From Alistipes sp. CAG:514 (GTDB lineage: Bacteria > Bacteroidota > Bacteroidia > Bacteroidales > UBA932): a stretch of DNA of 7,584 bases. A model generated the notes under the pieces. The model saw only the letters and a list, made by a program, of their open reading frames with translations, did not search any database and was not told the DNA's origin. The DNA lies in assembly GCA_000431015.1 (NCBI GenBank), contig HF986013.1:6501-14084 (forward strand). Reading direction: 5' to 3'. Shown here piece after piece: positions 1-5,571 of this stretch (position 1 is the stretch's first letter; each line of letters starts with the position of its first letter). Position numbers and translations under genes: made by a program.

Positions 1-1
1 C

Positions 2-559
2 AAGCTTCAGCAGGAAGGCTTCAACCCTCATCCTGAGATCATGATCCCTGTGACCATCTCAGCCCGTGAGCTCAGCTTCCAGAGGGCGATCTGCGACAAG
101 GTGAAGGCCGAGGTCGAGGGTTCCACCCGTCAGTTCATCCTCTACAACTTCGGTACGATGATCGAGATCCCTCGCGCCGCTCTGACCGCCGACAGGATGG
201 CCCGTGCCGCCGAGTTCTTCTCATTCGGCACCAACGACTTGACACAGATGACATTCGGATTCTCCCGTGACGATGTCGGAACCTTCATGGGTGAGTATCT
301 CGGCAACAAGATCCTCGACGCCGATCCGTTCCAGACGATCGACACCAAGAGTGTCGGAAGGCTTGTTGACTTCGGCATCCAGGCCGGACGTTCCAAGAGG
401 CCTGACCTCAAGTGCGGTGTCTGCGGAGAGCATGGTGGAGACCCTGCGTCAATCCATTTCTTCAACAAGATCGGTGTTGACTACGTTTCCTGCTCACCGT
501 TCCGTGTGCCGATCGCCAGGTTGGCCGCCGCTCAGGCTGCCATCGAGCAGAGCAAGTAG
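2..559 (+). CDS. ppdK: Pyruvate, phosphate dikinase, C-terminal part (5' end outside window)
   Basis: This is the last 185 residues of pyruvate, phosphate dikinase, a cytoplasmic enzyme of about 900 residues that interconverts pyruvate, ATP and phosphate with phosphoenolpyruvate, AMP and pyrophosphate. The reading frame is open from base 2, so the ATG at 41 is internal. The visible part belongs to the PEP/pyruvate-binding TIM-barrel domain. It contains the metal-ligand region FFSFGTNDLTQMTFGFSRDD, the active-site cysteine motif CGVCGEHGGDP (the acid/base Cys of the family), and the conserved ending SCSPFRVPIARLAAAQAA. The match to the family runs without gaps to the stop codon. A terminator follows within 30 bases, so this is the last gene of its transcript. 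In anaerobic Bacteroidales this enzyme usually works in pyrophosphate-linked glycolysis or gluconeogenesis. Identification is near certain. Confidence 0.97.
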   Translation, partial: KLQQEGFNPHPEIMIPVTISARELSFQRAICDKVKAEVEGSTRQFILYNFGTMIEIPRAALTADRMARAAEFFSFGTNDLTQMTFGFSRDDVGTFMGEYLGNKILDADPFQTIDTKSVGRLVDFGIQAGRSKRPDLKCGVCGEHGGDPASIHFFNKIGVDYVSCSPFRVPIARLAAAQAAIEQSK

Positions 560-585
560 TCAGTTTCGCTGACATATTCATAAAG

Positions 586-618
586 AATCCGCTCCCTTTC
601 CGGGGCGGATTTTTTTTT
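586..618 (+). terminator. Rho-independent terminator of ppdK
   Basis: A 10-bp stem pairs AATCCGCTCC (586-595) with GGGGCGGATT (602-611), with one T-G wobble and a 6-nt loop, followed by a run of T to 618. It lies 27 bases after the ppdK stop and points in the same direction. Confidence 0.9.
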
Positions 619-643
619 GCAATATAACTTTTTGGTAATATAA

Positions 644-677
644 GTAATCCTAAATAATTAGTTTTTTTTAGGATTAC
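644..677. repeat. 11-bp perfect inverted repeat, 12-nt spacer
   Basis: GTAATCCTAAA (644-654) is exactly inverted as TTTAGGATTAC (667-677). The spacer is A+T rich and contains a T tract. It lies between the convergent ppdK and transporter genes. It could be a second transcript-end hairpin, or one end of a small palindromic element. Confidence 0.7.
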
Positions 678-695
678 ATAAAGCAGCGGAGGGGG

Positions 696-761
696 GCAAA
701 AAATTTCCCCTTGCCGAATTTTTCACGTAACAAAAATTGCGGCAAGGGGAAATTTCTTTGC
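696..761 (-). terminator. Very long hairpin (28 bp stem), probable terminator of the transporter gene
   Basis: Bases 696-723 pair with 732-761 to give 28 base pairs, interrupted only by single-base bulges at 739 and 756, around an 8-nt loop (724-731). The central 16 bp (701-716 with 740-755) are perfect, with the arm AAATTTCCCCTTGCCG. Read on the minus strand the stem ends in GGGGAAATTTTTTGC, a G+C block followed by six T, which fits an intrinsic terminator for the transporter whose stop lies 59 bases upstream. The stem is far longer than a terminator needs, so a palindromic mobile or REP-like element that also terminates is an alternative. The pairing is certain; the role is inferred. Confidence 0.7.
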
Positions 762-819
762 GTTATTAGCTCACTGCAAATTATTTTGCCAATTTATAAA
801 GCGTAGCGACCGAAGCTAA

Positions 820-1731
820 CTACCTGGAACCTAGATAGAGGAATACCATTCCTAGGAGGACTAGGGCCAGGTCGATGGCCTTGCTGCGGAGGTTCTTCTC
901 TTTGAAGACTATGGCGGCGAACAGGAAGCTGACCACGACGCTGCCGCGGCGGATCATCGAGACGATGGAGATCATCGCGCCCGGCATCGACAGGGCGTAG
1001 AGATAGACAAAGTCAGCGACACTCAGGAATATGGAAATGAATATGATGGACCATCTCCAGCGGAACGGGGTCGTCTTTTCCCGGTGGGGGTACCAGATCA
1101 GCAGCATCATCACGCCCATCATGCCGCACTGGTAGATGTTGTACCAGCTCTGAACTGTCATCTTGTCCAGTGCCAGACCGTCCGGATCCATCAGGAACTT
1201 GTCATACAATCCGCTGACCGCGCCCAGAATCGCCGCGCCGACCACGGCATAGATCCAGACATTATGCTCGAAATCAAGGCCTTCCTTCTTGCCGCTGCGG
1301 CTCAGCATGAAGAATGACACCACTGCCAGCAGCACACCGATCCATTGGAGGTGGTTGAGTTTCTCTCCGAAGATCAGCATCGCTCCGACCAGCACCAGCA
1401 CAGGACGGGTGGCGTTGATCGGGCCGACAATCGTCAAGGGCAGATGCTTCATACCGTAATAGCCCAATGTCCAAGAACTTAGAACAATCACACTCTTAAG
1501 CAGAATCCATTTCTGAACCGCCCAGCCGCCATATTCGGCGACCTTTAGAATGCTGCCGTCAAGGGCGGAGGTGCAGTAGGAAAGGAGGATGAAGGGGGTG
1601 AATATGAGGGAGCAGAACAATGTGTTCAGAAACAGCACGGGAAGGACGGCGTTGCCGCCCAGCGCCTCTTTCTTGCAGGAGTCGTAGAAACCCAGAAGGG
1701 CCGCTGACAGGAATGCTAACGATAGCCACAT
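820..1731 (-). CDS. EamA-family (drug/metabolite superfamily) inner-membrane transporter
   Basis: This 303-residue integral membrane protein has about ten hydrophobic segments (near residues 1-16, 31-52, 74-92, 98-121, 127-143, 157-175, 198-213, 228-247, 252-277 and 284-300). The two halves look alike: GFYDSCKKEAL near residue 14 echoes GLYDKFLMDPDGL near residue 174, and in each half a helix ends in a charged turn (IFGEK at 120-124, VFKEK at 275-279). This is the duplicated EamA layout of the DMT superfamily, and the length is normal for it. Members export or import small metabolites; the substrate cannot be told from sequence. The ATG at 1731 begins directly with a hydrophobic helix, and no better start is seen. 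The gene is convergent with ppdK and divergent from upp. A -7 box for it may lie at 1819-1826. Confidence 0.88.
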   Translation of the reverse strand: MWLSLAFLSAALLGFYDSCKKEALGGNAVLPVLFLNTLFCSLIFTPFILLSYCTSALDGSILKVAEYGGWAVQKWILLKSVIVLSSWTLGYYGMKHLPLTIVGPINATRPVLVLVGAMLIFGEKLNHLQWIGVLLAVVSFFMLSRSGKKEGLDFEHNVWIYAVVGAAILGAVSGLYDKFLMDPDGLALDKMTVQSWYNIYQCGMMGVMMLLIWYPHREKTTPFRWRWSIIFISIFLSVADFVYLYALSMPGAMISIVSMIRRGSVVVSFLFAAIVFKEKNLRSKAIDLALVLLGMVFLYLGSR

Positions 1732-1770
1732 GACACTTACTATACTAACCAGCTACAAGCCGAAGCGGGG

Positions 1771-1788
1771 GAATCGATCGAATCGATC
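1771..1788. repeat. Two tandem copies of GAATCGATC
   Basis: GAATCGATC occurs at 1771-1779 and again at 1780-1788, so ATCGAT palindromes are spaced 9 bp apart, about one helical turn. It lies in the leader of the transporter gene, between the predicted minus-strand promoter and its ATG. It could bind a dimeric protein or be a slippage product; no function is shown. Confidence 0.5.
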
Positions 1789-1804
1789 TAATATTCATCG
1801 CTTG

Positions 1805-1839
1805 ATGCTTGTAGTATGCAAAGATATTCATTATCTTTG
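1805..1839 (+). promoter_or_regulatory. Bacteroidetes-type promoter of upp
   Basis: The -7 box TATCTTTG (1832-1839) fits TAnnTTTG exactly. A -33 element lies in ATGCTTGTA (1805-1813), with its TTG 20 bp from the -7 box, the usual spacing. Transcription should start near 1845-1848, giving a leader of about 100 nt before the upp ATG. Confidence 0.65.
1819..1826 (-). promoter_or_regulatory. Possible -7 box of the transporter gene
   Basis: The minus strand reads TATCTTTG here, an exact -7 box 88-95 bases upstream of the transporter ATG. It forms a palindrome with the upp -7 box (1832-1839). No convincing -33 TTTG is seen at the expected distance, so this promoter would be weaker or activator-dependent. 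Confidence 0.4.
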
Positions 1840-1847
1840 ACATTGCG

Positions 1848-1881
1848 TCTGCAGGCTGATTGAAAAATCAGCAACTGCGGA
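1848..1881 (+). promoter_or_regulatory. Leader hairpin with GAAA tetraloop in the upp 5' UTR
   Basis: TCTGCAG plus GCTGATT (1848-1861) pair with AATCAGC (1866-1872) and CTGCGGA (1875-1881). The result is 14 base pairs, including one wobble, a GAAA loop (1862-1865) and a two-base AA bulge at 1873-1874. No T-run follows, so it is not a classical terminator. It begins at about the predicted transcription start and may stabilise the 5' end of the mRNA or serve as a regulatory leader. Confidence 0.55.
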
Positions 1882-1946
1882 GTCAATCTCCCGAAAATTG
1901 CCCAAGAATGGAAAAAATATGGTAACTTTAAGAAAAATTTTACCCT

Positions 1947-2576
1947 ATGAGCACTGTGCACGTTATTGACCATCCCATGATTCAGCACAAACTGACTATC
2001 ATGAGGAAGAAGGAAACCGGTTCCAAGGATTTCCGCGAATTGCTTAAAGAGATTTCCCTTCTGATGGGATATGAGATCACCCGCGATCTTCCACTTGACG
2101 ACATTGAGATAGAGACCCCTATCTGCAGGATGACTGCCAAGAAGGTTTCCGGCCGCAAGCTCGCCATTGTCCCGATTCTCCGCGCCGGCATAGGCATGGT
2201 GGACGGACTCCAGACACTCGTTCCTGTGGCGAAAGTCGGACACATAGGACTTTACCGTGACGAGAAGACCCACATCCCTGTGGTTTATTACTGCAAGCTT
2301 CCCGAGGACATAAACAAGCGCCTCGTGATCGTGACAGACCCGATGCTCGCCACAGGAGGAAGTTCCTGCGACGCATTGACGATGCTGAAGGAGCGCGGAT
2401 GCTCGAACATCAGACTCATGTGCCTCGTGGCCGCCCCGGAAGGAATCGCCCGCGTGCAGAAAGAGCATCCTGACGTTGACATATTCGTGGCCGCGATTGA
2501 CGAGTGCCTGAACCAAGACGCATACATAATTCCCGGACTTGGTGACGCCGGAGACAGAATCTTCGGCACGAAGTAA
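1947..2576 (+). CDS. upp: Uracil phosphoribosyltransferase
   Basis: This cytoplasmic salvage enzyme makes UMP and pyrophosphate from uracil and PRPP. At 209 residues it has the usual family length. The ribose-phosphate binding motif VIVTDPMLATGGSS is at residues 127-140. The conserved segment PILRAGIGM is at 76-84, and the uracil-binding end GLGDAGDRIFGTK is at 197-209. The ATG at 1947 is the first in frame and gives the normal N-terminus (the HPMIQHKLTIMR stretch is at 9-20). The leader has a promoter at 1805-1839 and a stable hairpin at 1848-1881. The next gene starts 12 bases after the stop, so the two are probably cotranscribed. Identification is near certain. Confidence 0.97.
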   Translation: MSTVHVIDHPMIQHKLTIMRKKETGSKDFRELLKEISLLMGYEITRDLPLDDIEIETPICRMTAKKVSGRKLAIVPILRAGIGMVDGLQTLVPVAKVGHIGLYRDEKTHIPVVYYCKLPEDINKRLVIVTDPMLATGGSSCDALTMLKERGCSNIRLMCLVAAPEGIARVQKEHPDVDIFVAAIDECLNQDAYIIPGLGDAGDRIFGTK

Positions 2577-2588
2577 AAAGGCCATTGT

Positions 2589-3158
2589 ATGAGCAGGCAA
2601 ATCCCGGAAATTAATTACTTGATGTCTCTTGTGGAGAAGAGATTCTGTAAGAGTGTCAAGACATCCACTGACTTTTACTCTCTGGCTCAAGAGATTGAAA
2701 GCGAGACCCTTGAAAGAATTTCCGCCTCCACACTGAAAAGGATGTGGGGTTATGTCAACATGACCCCGCTTCCTCGGCAGACAACACTTGATGTACTGGC
2801 CAAATATATCGGCTCAACAGACTATAAGACATTCTGTGAAAGCATTAAGAATTCTACGGCATTCCAGTCAAGATTCTTCACGGCCAACTTCATCAACTCC
2901 TGCGACCTGGCACCGGACTCCAGAGTTGAGATCGGTTGGGATCCCAATCGCAAAGTCACACTCAAGTACATGGGCGACTACCTGTTTGAAGTAGAATCCT
3001 CCCTCAACTCCAAACTCAGGCAAGGAGACCGCTTTGAGGCCGCCAACTTCATAAAAGGCTCCCCTCTCTACATTTCCAGAATCCTTAGGGACGGCGAATA
3101 CACTCCGTCCTACATAGCCGGCCGCCAAGGCGGACTCAATCATCTGAAGACACTTTAA
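2589..3158 (+). CDS. Bacteroidales protein of unknown function with helix-turn-helix-like N-terminus
   Basis: This is a 189-residue soluble protein with no signal peptide or membrane segment. Residues 42-85 (ISASTLKRMWGYVN, then TTLDVLAKYIGSTDYKTFC) have the spacing of helices in small DNA-binding domains. From memory, this arrangement recurs in many uncharacterised Bacteroidales proteins, some annotated as putative regulators. Residues 107-180 look mainly beta-stranded (VEIGWDPNRKVTLKYMGDYLFEV, then KLRQGDRFE), like a small ligand-sensing or barrel domain. The gene follows upp at 12 bp on the same strand, so it is likely translated from the upp mRNA. A link to pyrimidine salvage is possible but rests on position only. 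The function is not recognised; that the gene is real is well supported by its operon position and protein-like composition. Confidence 0.8.
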   Translation: MSRQIPEINYLMSLVEKRFCKSVKTSTDFYSLAQEIESETLERISASTLKRMWGYVNMTPLPRQTTLDVLAKYIGSTDYKTFCESIKNSTAFQSRFFTANFINSCDLAPDSRVEIGWDPNRKVTLKYMGDYLFEVESSLNSKLRQGDRFEAANFIKGSPLYISRILRDGEYTPSYIAGRQGGLNHLKTL

Positions 3159-3170
3159 GATGGGATTCTC

Positions 3171-3200
3171 CGGTGACGACAAAGGCGGTTTTTGTCACCG
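3171..3200. repeat. Inverted repeat between convergent genes
   Basis: CGGTGAC (3171-3177) is inverted as GTCACCG (3194-3200). The loop is 16 nt and allows the competing pairing GACAAA/TTTGTC inside it. It sits 13 bases after the stop of the 189-residue protein. No T-run follows on the plus strand, so terminator function is uncertain. Confidence 0.4.
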
Positions 3201-3322
3201 AAGAGGAGCTTCTGGAGTTCTTGGGGAACGAATATGCCCAAAAACGTCGCAAAAAAGACACCTCTAGAAAAAGACTCCGACGGCGAATTGAAGATCAGCA
3301 TGGCCGGAAAAATCCGACGTGA
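3173..3322 (+). CDS. Possible small basic ORF (49 aa), doubtful
   Basis: A GTG-initiated frame encodes a 49-residue peptide with an acidic helix-like start (TEEELLEFLGNEYAQ, from about residue 9) and a strongly basic middle (KRRKKDTSRKRLRRR). The composition looks protein-like, but the frame overlaps the 3' end of the barrel-protein gene on the other strand by 59 bases, and its start lies in the inverted repeat at 3171-3200. It may be a remnant of a longer gene or chance. I do not recognise it. Confidence 0.2.
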   Translation: MTTKAVFVTEEELLEFLGNEYAQKRRKKDTSRKRLRRRIEDQHGRKNPT

Positions 3323-4217
3323 CACCCACGGACAGAATCAACGGGCTGAATGTCAGGAACAATCCCACATCGGCCGCCGGACTTTTGAATGACTTATCCT
3401 CCACTTTGGCCCATTGACCGGAAACATCCTCCCAACTGCGGGTGAATGATGTGAGTCCACCACCGGCATAGAAGCCGAAGCGGCGGGATGTGAACATCGC
3501 GAAGCCGGCGGTGACCGCGGTACGGCTTACACGTGACTTCCCTGTTGCCCAGATACGGCCATATTCAGTGTCACCTTCGCTGGAGCATGTGTAGGAATAT
3601 TCATTCGTCCGGAAATCGCTACGGTAGTTGGCGTACGCGCCGATTCCGTTCCATGTAATCACCGCCATCGCACCGTAGGATGGGGACGGGAATATTCCAG
3701 CGTCGGCAAGGACGGCCAACTTGAGCCCTTCCTTCGGGTGCCGGGGCTGTCCTTCCGGACGCAGAGCCAGTGGTTCGACGGGGCTCACCAACCATCGAAG
3801 CGACTCTGATCGAAATACCTGAGCGTTCACTTCGACTGGCTCAGAAATCGGTTTTATCCTCAGGATTGAAATGAATTCCGGTCTGCCCGGCTTCTTCCCG
3901 AAAGCCTTCATCCCTTGCATATACTTCACCTTGATCGCCTCAAAACGGGCCGCCTGTGCCGCTGACATCTTCCCCGAAGCGTTGGACAACGTCTTCCTGA
4001 GCGACGAGAGTTCAGCCAGAAGCGAGCTAAAGGACTCCATCTGGATGCTCTGCCCGGACTCGACCTTGGCCCGCATCTCCACGCAGCGGTCACAGATGTA
4101 GGCGTACTTGTCCAACGCCTTGTCATAGTTGTCCGACTGCGGCGCGGCGGCAGCGGAAAGCCAAAAACAAAGCACGGAAAGCAAAGCCAAAAGAATATGT
4201 CGGTGAATATTCCTCAT
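3264..4217 (-). CDS. Secreted protein with helical N-terminal region and C-terminal outer-membrane beta-barrel-like region
   Basis: This 317-residue envelope protein starts, in my reading, at the ATG at 4217. The frame is open to an ATG at 4247, but the shorter form begins with a proper signal peptide (MRNIHRHILLALLSVLCFWLSAAAA, probable cut near residue 25) and lies downstream of the predicted -7 box. Residues 28-105 look helical and carry a CxxC pair (C42, C45). Residues 120-160 look like a linker. From about 165 the chain alternates aromatic and small residues in strand-length blocks (AMAVITWNGIGAYANYRSDF, RFGFYAGGGLTSFTRSW) and ends in FAVGVFF, the terminal phenylalanine typical of outer-membrane barrels. 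The barrel resembles the small eight-strand type common in Bacteroidales. The gene is divergent from the membrane kinase gene, which suggests a shared role. The ligand and function are unknown. Confidence 0.75.
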   Translation of the reverse strand: MRNIHRHILLALLSVLCFWLSAAAAPQSDNYDKALDKYAYICDRCVEMRAKVESGQSIQMESFSSLLAELSSLRKTLSNASGKMSAAQAARFEAIKVKYMQGMKAFGKKPGRPEFISILRIKPISEPVEVNAQVFRSESLRWLVSPVEPLALRPEGQPRHPKEGLKLAVLADAGIFPSPSYGAMAVITWNGIGAYANYRSDFRTNEYSYTCSSEGDTEYGRIWATGKSRVSRTAVTAGFAMFTSRRFGFYAGGGLTSFTRSWEDVSGQWAKVEDKSFKSPAADVGLFLTFSPLILSVGVTSDFSGHADLQFAVGVFF

Positions 4218-4235
4218 AAACCTCAAAGCATCATA

Positions 4236-4243
4236 CAAATTTA
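4236..4243 (-). promoter_or_regulatory. -7 box of the barrel-protein gene
   Basis: The minus strand reads TAAATTTG, an exact TAnnTTTG. Transcription would start near 4229, just upstream of the ATG at 4217 and downstream of the ATG at 4247, which supports the shorter start. No clear -33 element is seen. Confidence 0.45.
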
Positions 4244-4256
4244 ACATAAAAATGGT

Positions 4257-4264
4257 TATCTTTG
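4257..4264 (+). promoter_or_regulatory. -7 box of the Ser/Thr kinase gene
   Basis: TATCTTTG fits TAnnTTTG exactly and is identical to the upp -7 box. The predicted start is near 4271, giving a leader of about 45 nt before the ATG at 4315. No good TTTG is seen at -33. The box is 13 bases from the divergent box at 4236-4243, so binding at one may affect the other. Confidence 0.5.
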
Positions 4265-4314
4265 AGATTCAGACCAACAATTGTGAAGACAGTTTCTGAA
4301 TATTCAATCGCATA

Positions 4315-5451
4315 ATGGACGAGACATCCGGATTTTTCGAGACACCGACAGGGGCTCAAAGCCCGAGACAAGGCATGTTTGAGCTGATCCGCAGCAACCC
4401 AGAAAGTTACTGCGAGATCTGGCGTGCCAACAAGGACGGACGCTTCCGCATCTACAAGGCCCTGAAAAGTGAATATGCCGGAGACACCGTCTATGAGCGC
4501 CTTCTAAGGAAGGAATTCGAGATAGGATATTCATTGAGCCATCCGAACATCTGCGAGTACTATGGTTTCGTGAACATTCCGCCGCTCGGCAACTGCATCG
4601 AGATGGAGTGGGTGGACGGCTACTCGCTGGACACTCTCCTGCCTCGTGGAGCGATCAGCAAGACATTGGCGTCAAAGATCATCAATGAGACATGTGACGC
4701 GTTGGCCTATATGCATTCCAAGCAGATTGTCCACCGGGACCTGAAGCCGTCCAACATCATGCTGACCTACAACGGCAACAACGTCAAGCTGATCGACTTC
4801 GGACTGTCGGATTCCGACGCGCATTCCGTGCTGAAAGGTTCCGCCGGGACACAGATCTATGCCTCGCCGGAGCTGATCTCGGGAGGCAATGTGGACTACC
4901 ACACCGACATATTCTCGCTTGGCTGCGTCATTGACCGCTTGAGTCCGGCCTACGCCAAAGTGGCCCGGAAATGCTGCCAAAGAGATCCTTCGAGGCGTTA
5001 CCAAAGCGCGCTTGAGGTCAAGGAGGCCATCAAACACATATCCAGGCTGCCGTTGTGGCTTGCTGTTGTCGCTTTAATCGCCTTTGTGACTCTGCTTTCC
5101 ATACGCCCTTGGACCCGCCATGTACTTTCAGGTGCGACAGACTCTTTAAGCAAGGTTGTGGGCACAGACTCGGCATCCGTGATTCAGACTGTGGACTCAG
5201 GTCAGATGGTGGGCATTGGCTCGCCTTCCACTGACTCGACTTCGAACAAGGATAACTTCCGGAATCCGCCGGAATCCGCAAAGGCTGCCAGCGCCACAGT
5301 GAAATCATCAGATTCCACCAAGAAGATCGTACGGAAGGATGAAAGCAAATCTGAAAAGAAAGAGCCTTCACCCCGTCAGGCAAAACCACAAAGCGACAAA
5401 GAAGCCATCGACGAGCTTTTCCGTCAGGCCACCGAACTATTTGACCAATAA
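4315..5451 (+). CDS. Single-pass membrane Ser/Thr protein kinase, atypical Bacteroidales type
   Basis: This 378-residue Hanks-type kinase has an N-terminal cytoplasmic kinase domain (about 25-240), one membrane segment (about 246-262, LPLWLAVVALIAFVTLL) and a periplasmic tail rich in Ser, Thr and Lys. Visible catalytic parts are the ATP-anchoring lysine K48 (RIYKALK), the helix-C glutamate E67 (RKEFEI), the catalytic loop HRDLKPSNIML (140-150) with D142, K144 and N147, the DFG motif at 161-163, the GTQIYASPE activation-segment end, and D198 with R228 in the C-lobe. All residues needed for catalysis are present. Two oddities stand out: there is no glycine-rich loop before K48, and the C-lobe is short, with little between helix F and the final RDPSRRYQSA motif. 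From memory both recur in a Bacteroidales kinase family. The tail ends abruptly after a helix-like DELFRQATELFDQ and may be truncated. It is divergent from the barrel-protein gene. Confidence 0.9.
   Translation: MDETSGFFETPTGAQSPRQGMFELIRSNPESYCEIWRANKDGRFRIYKALKSEYAGDTVYERLLRKEFEIGYSLSHPNICEYYGFVNIPPLGNCIEMEWVDGYSLDTLLPRGAISKTLASKIINETCDALAYMHSKQIVHRDLKPSNIMLTYNGNNVKLIDFGLSDSDAHSVLKGSAGTQIYASPELISGGNVDYHTDIFSLGCVIDRLSPAYAKVARKCCQRDPSRRYQSALEVKEAIKHISRLPLWLAVVALIAFVTLLSIRPWTRHVLSGATDSLSKVVGTDSASVIQTVDSGQMVGIGSPSTDSTSNKDNFRNPPESAKAASATVKSSDSTKKIVRKDESKSEKKEPSPRQAKPQSDKEAIDELFRQATELFDQ
5260..5279 (+). repeat. 10-bp tandem duplication inside the kinase tail
   Basis: CGGAATCCGC occurs at 5260-5269 and 5270-5279 without a gap. 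Ten bases is not a multiple of three, so a recent duplication would have shifted the frame. It lies in the low-complexity periplasmic linker, where the exact sequence probably matters little. Confidence 0.6.
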
Positions 5452-5571
5452 AGTAGTTTGCCCACGACATTCCGTTCCTTCCCAGGCAACGATTCCAGTC
5501 CGTTTCGTAGCCAGACAATCCCATACTTCACTCTCCGGCGACATTATCGCCCCGTTTCGTTACCCAGCGGG
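5452..5571. other. Short gap between convergent kinase and LHH nuclease genes
   Basis: I see no convincing gene in these 120 bases on either strand. There is one small foldback, GGCGA (5537-5541) with TCGCC (5547-5551), and no T-run to make a terminator. An immunity gene for the nuclease would be expected here if the pair were intact, and none is present. Confidence 0.5.

Noticed and set aside
1788..2690. A 300-residue minus-strand open frame across upp
   Set aside because: It is antisense to upp, whose protein is an unmistakable family match; the minus frame has no recognisable motif and follows from the codon usage of upp.
3192..3392. 66-residue plus-strand frame at the end of the barrel-protein gene
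   Set aside because: It is mostly antisense to barrel strands, with no convincing start or motif.
4205..4305. Two GAATATTC palindromes (4205-4212, 4298-4305) as operators of the kinase/barrel pair
   Set aside because: GAATATTC and close variants also occur inside coding regions of this window (for example near 3595 and 3690), so the pair is not distinctive.
4672..5037. Minus-strand frame inside the kinase gene
   Set aside because: It is antisense to conserved kinase motifs (HRD, DFG, SPE) and has no protein-like features of its own.
5030..5524. 164-residue minus-strand frame that might be an immunity partner downstream of the LHH nuclease
   Set aside because: Most of it is antisense to the kinase tail, and its composition mirrors the low-complexity linker; there is no resemblance to known immunity families such as SUKH or SUFU.
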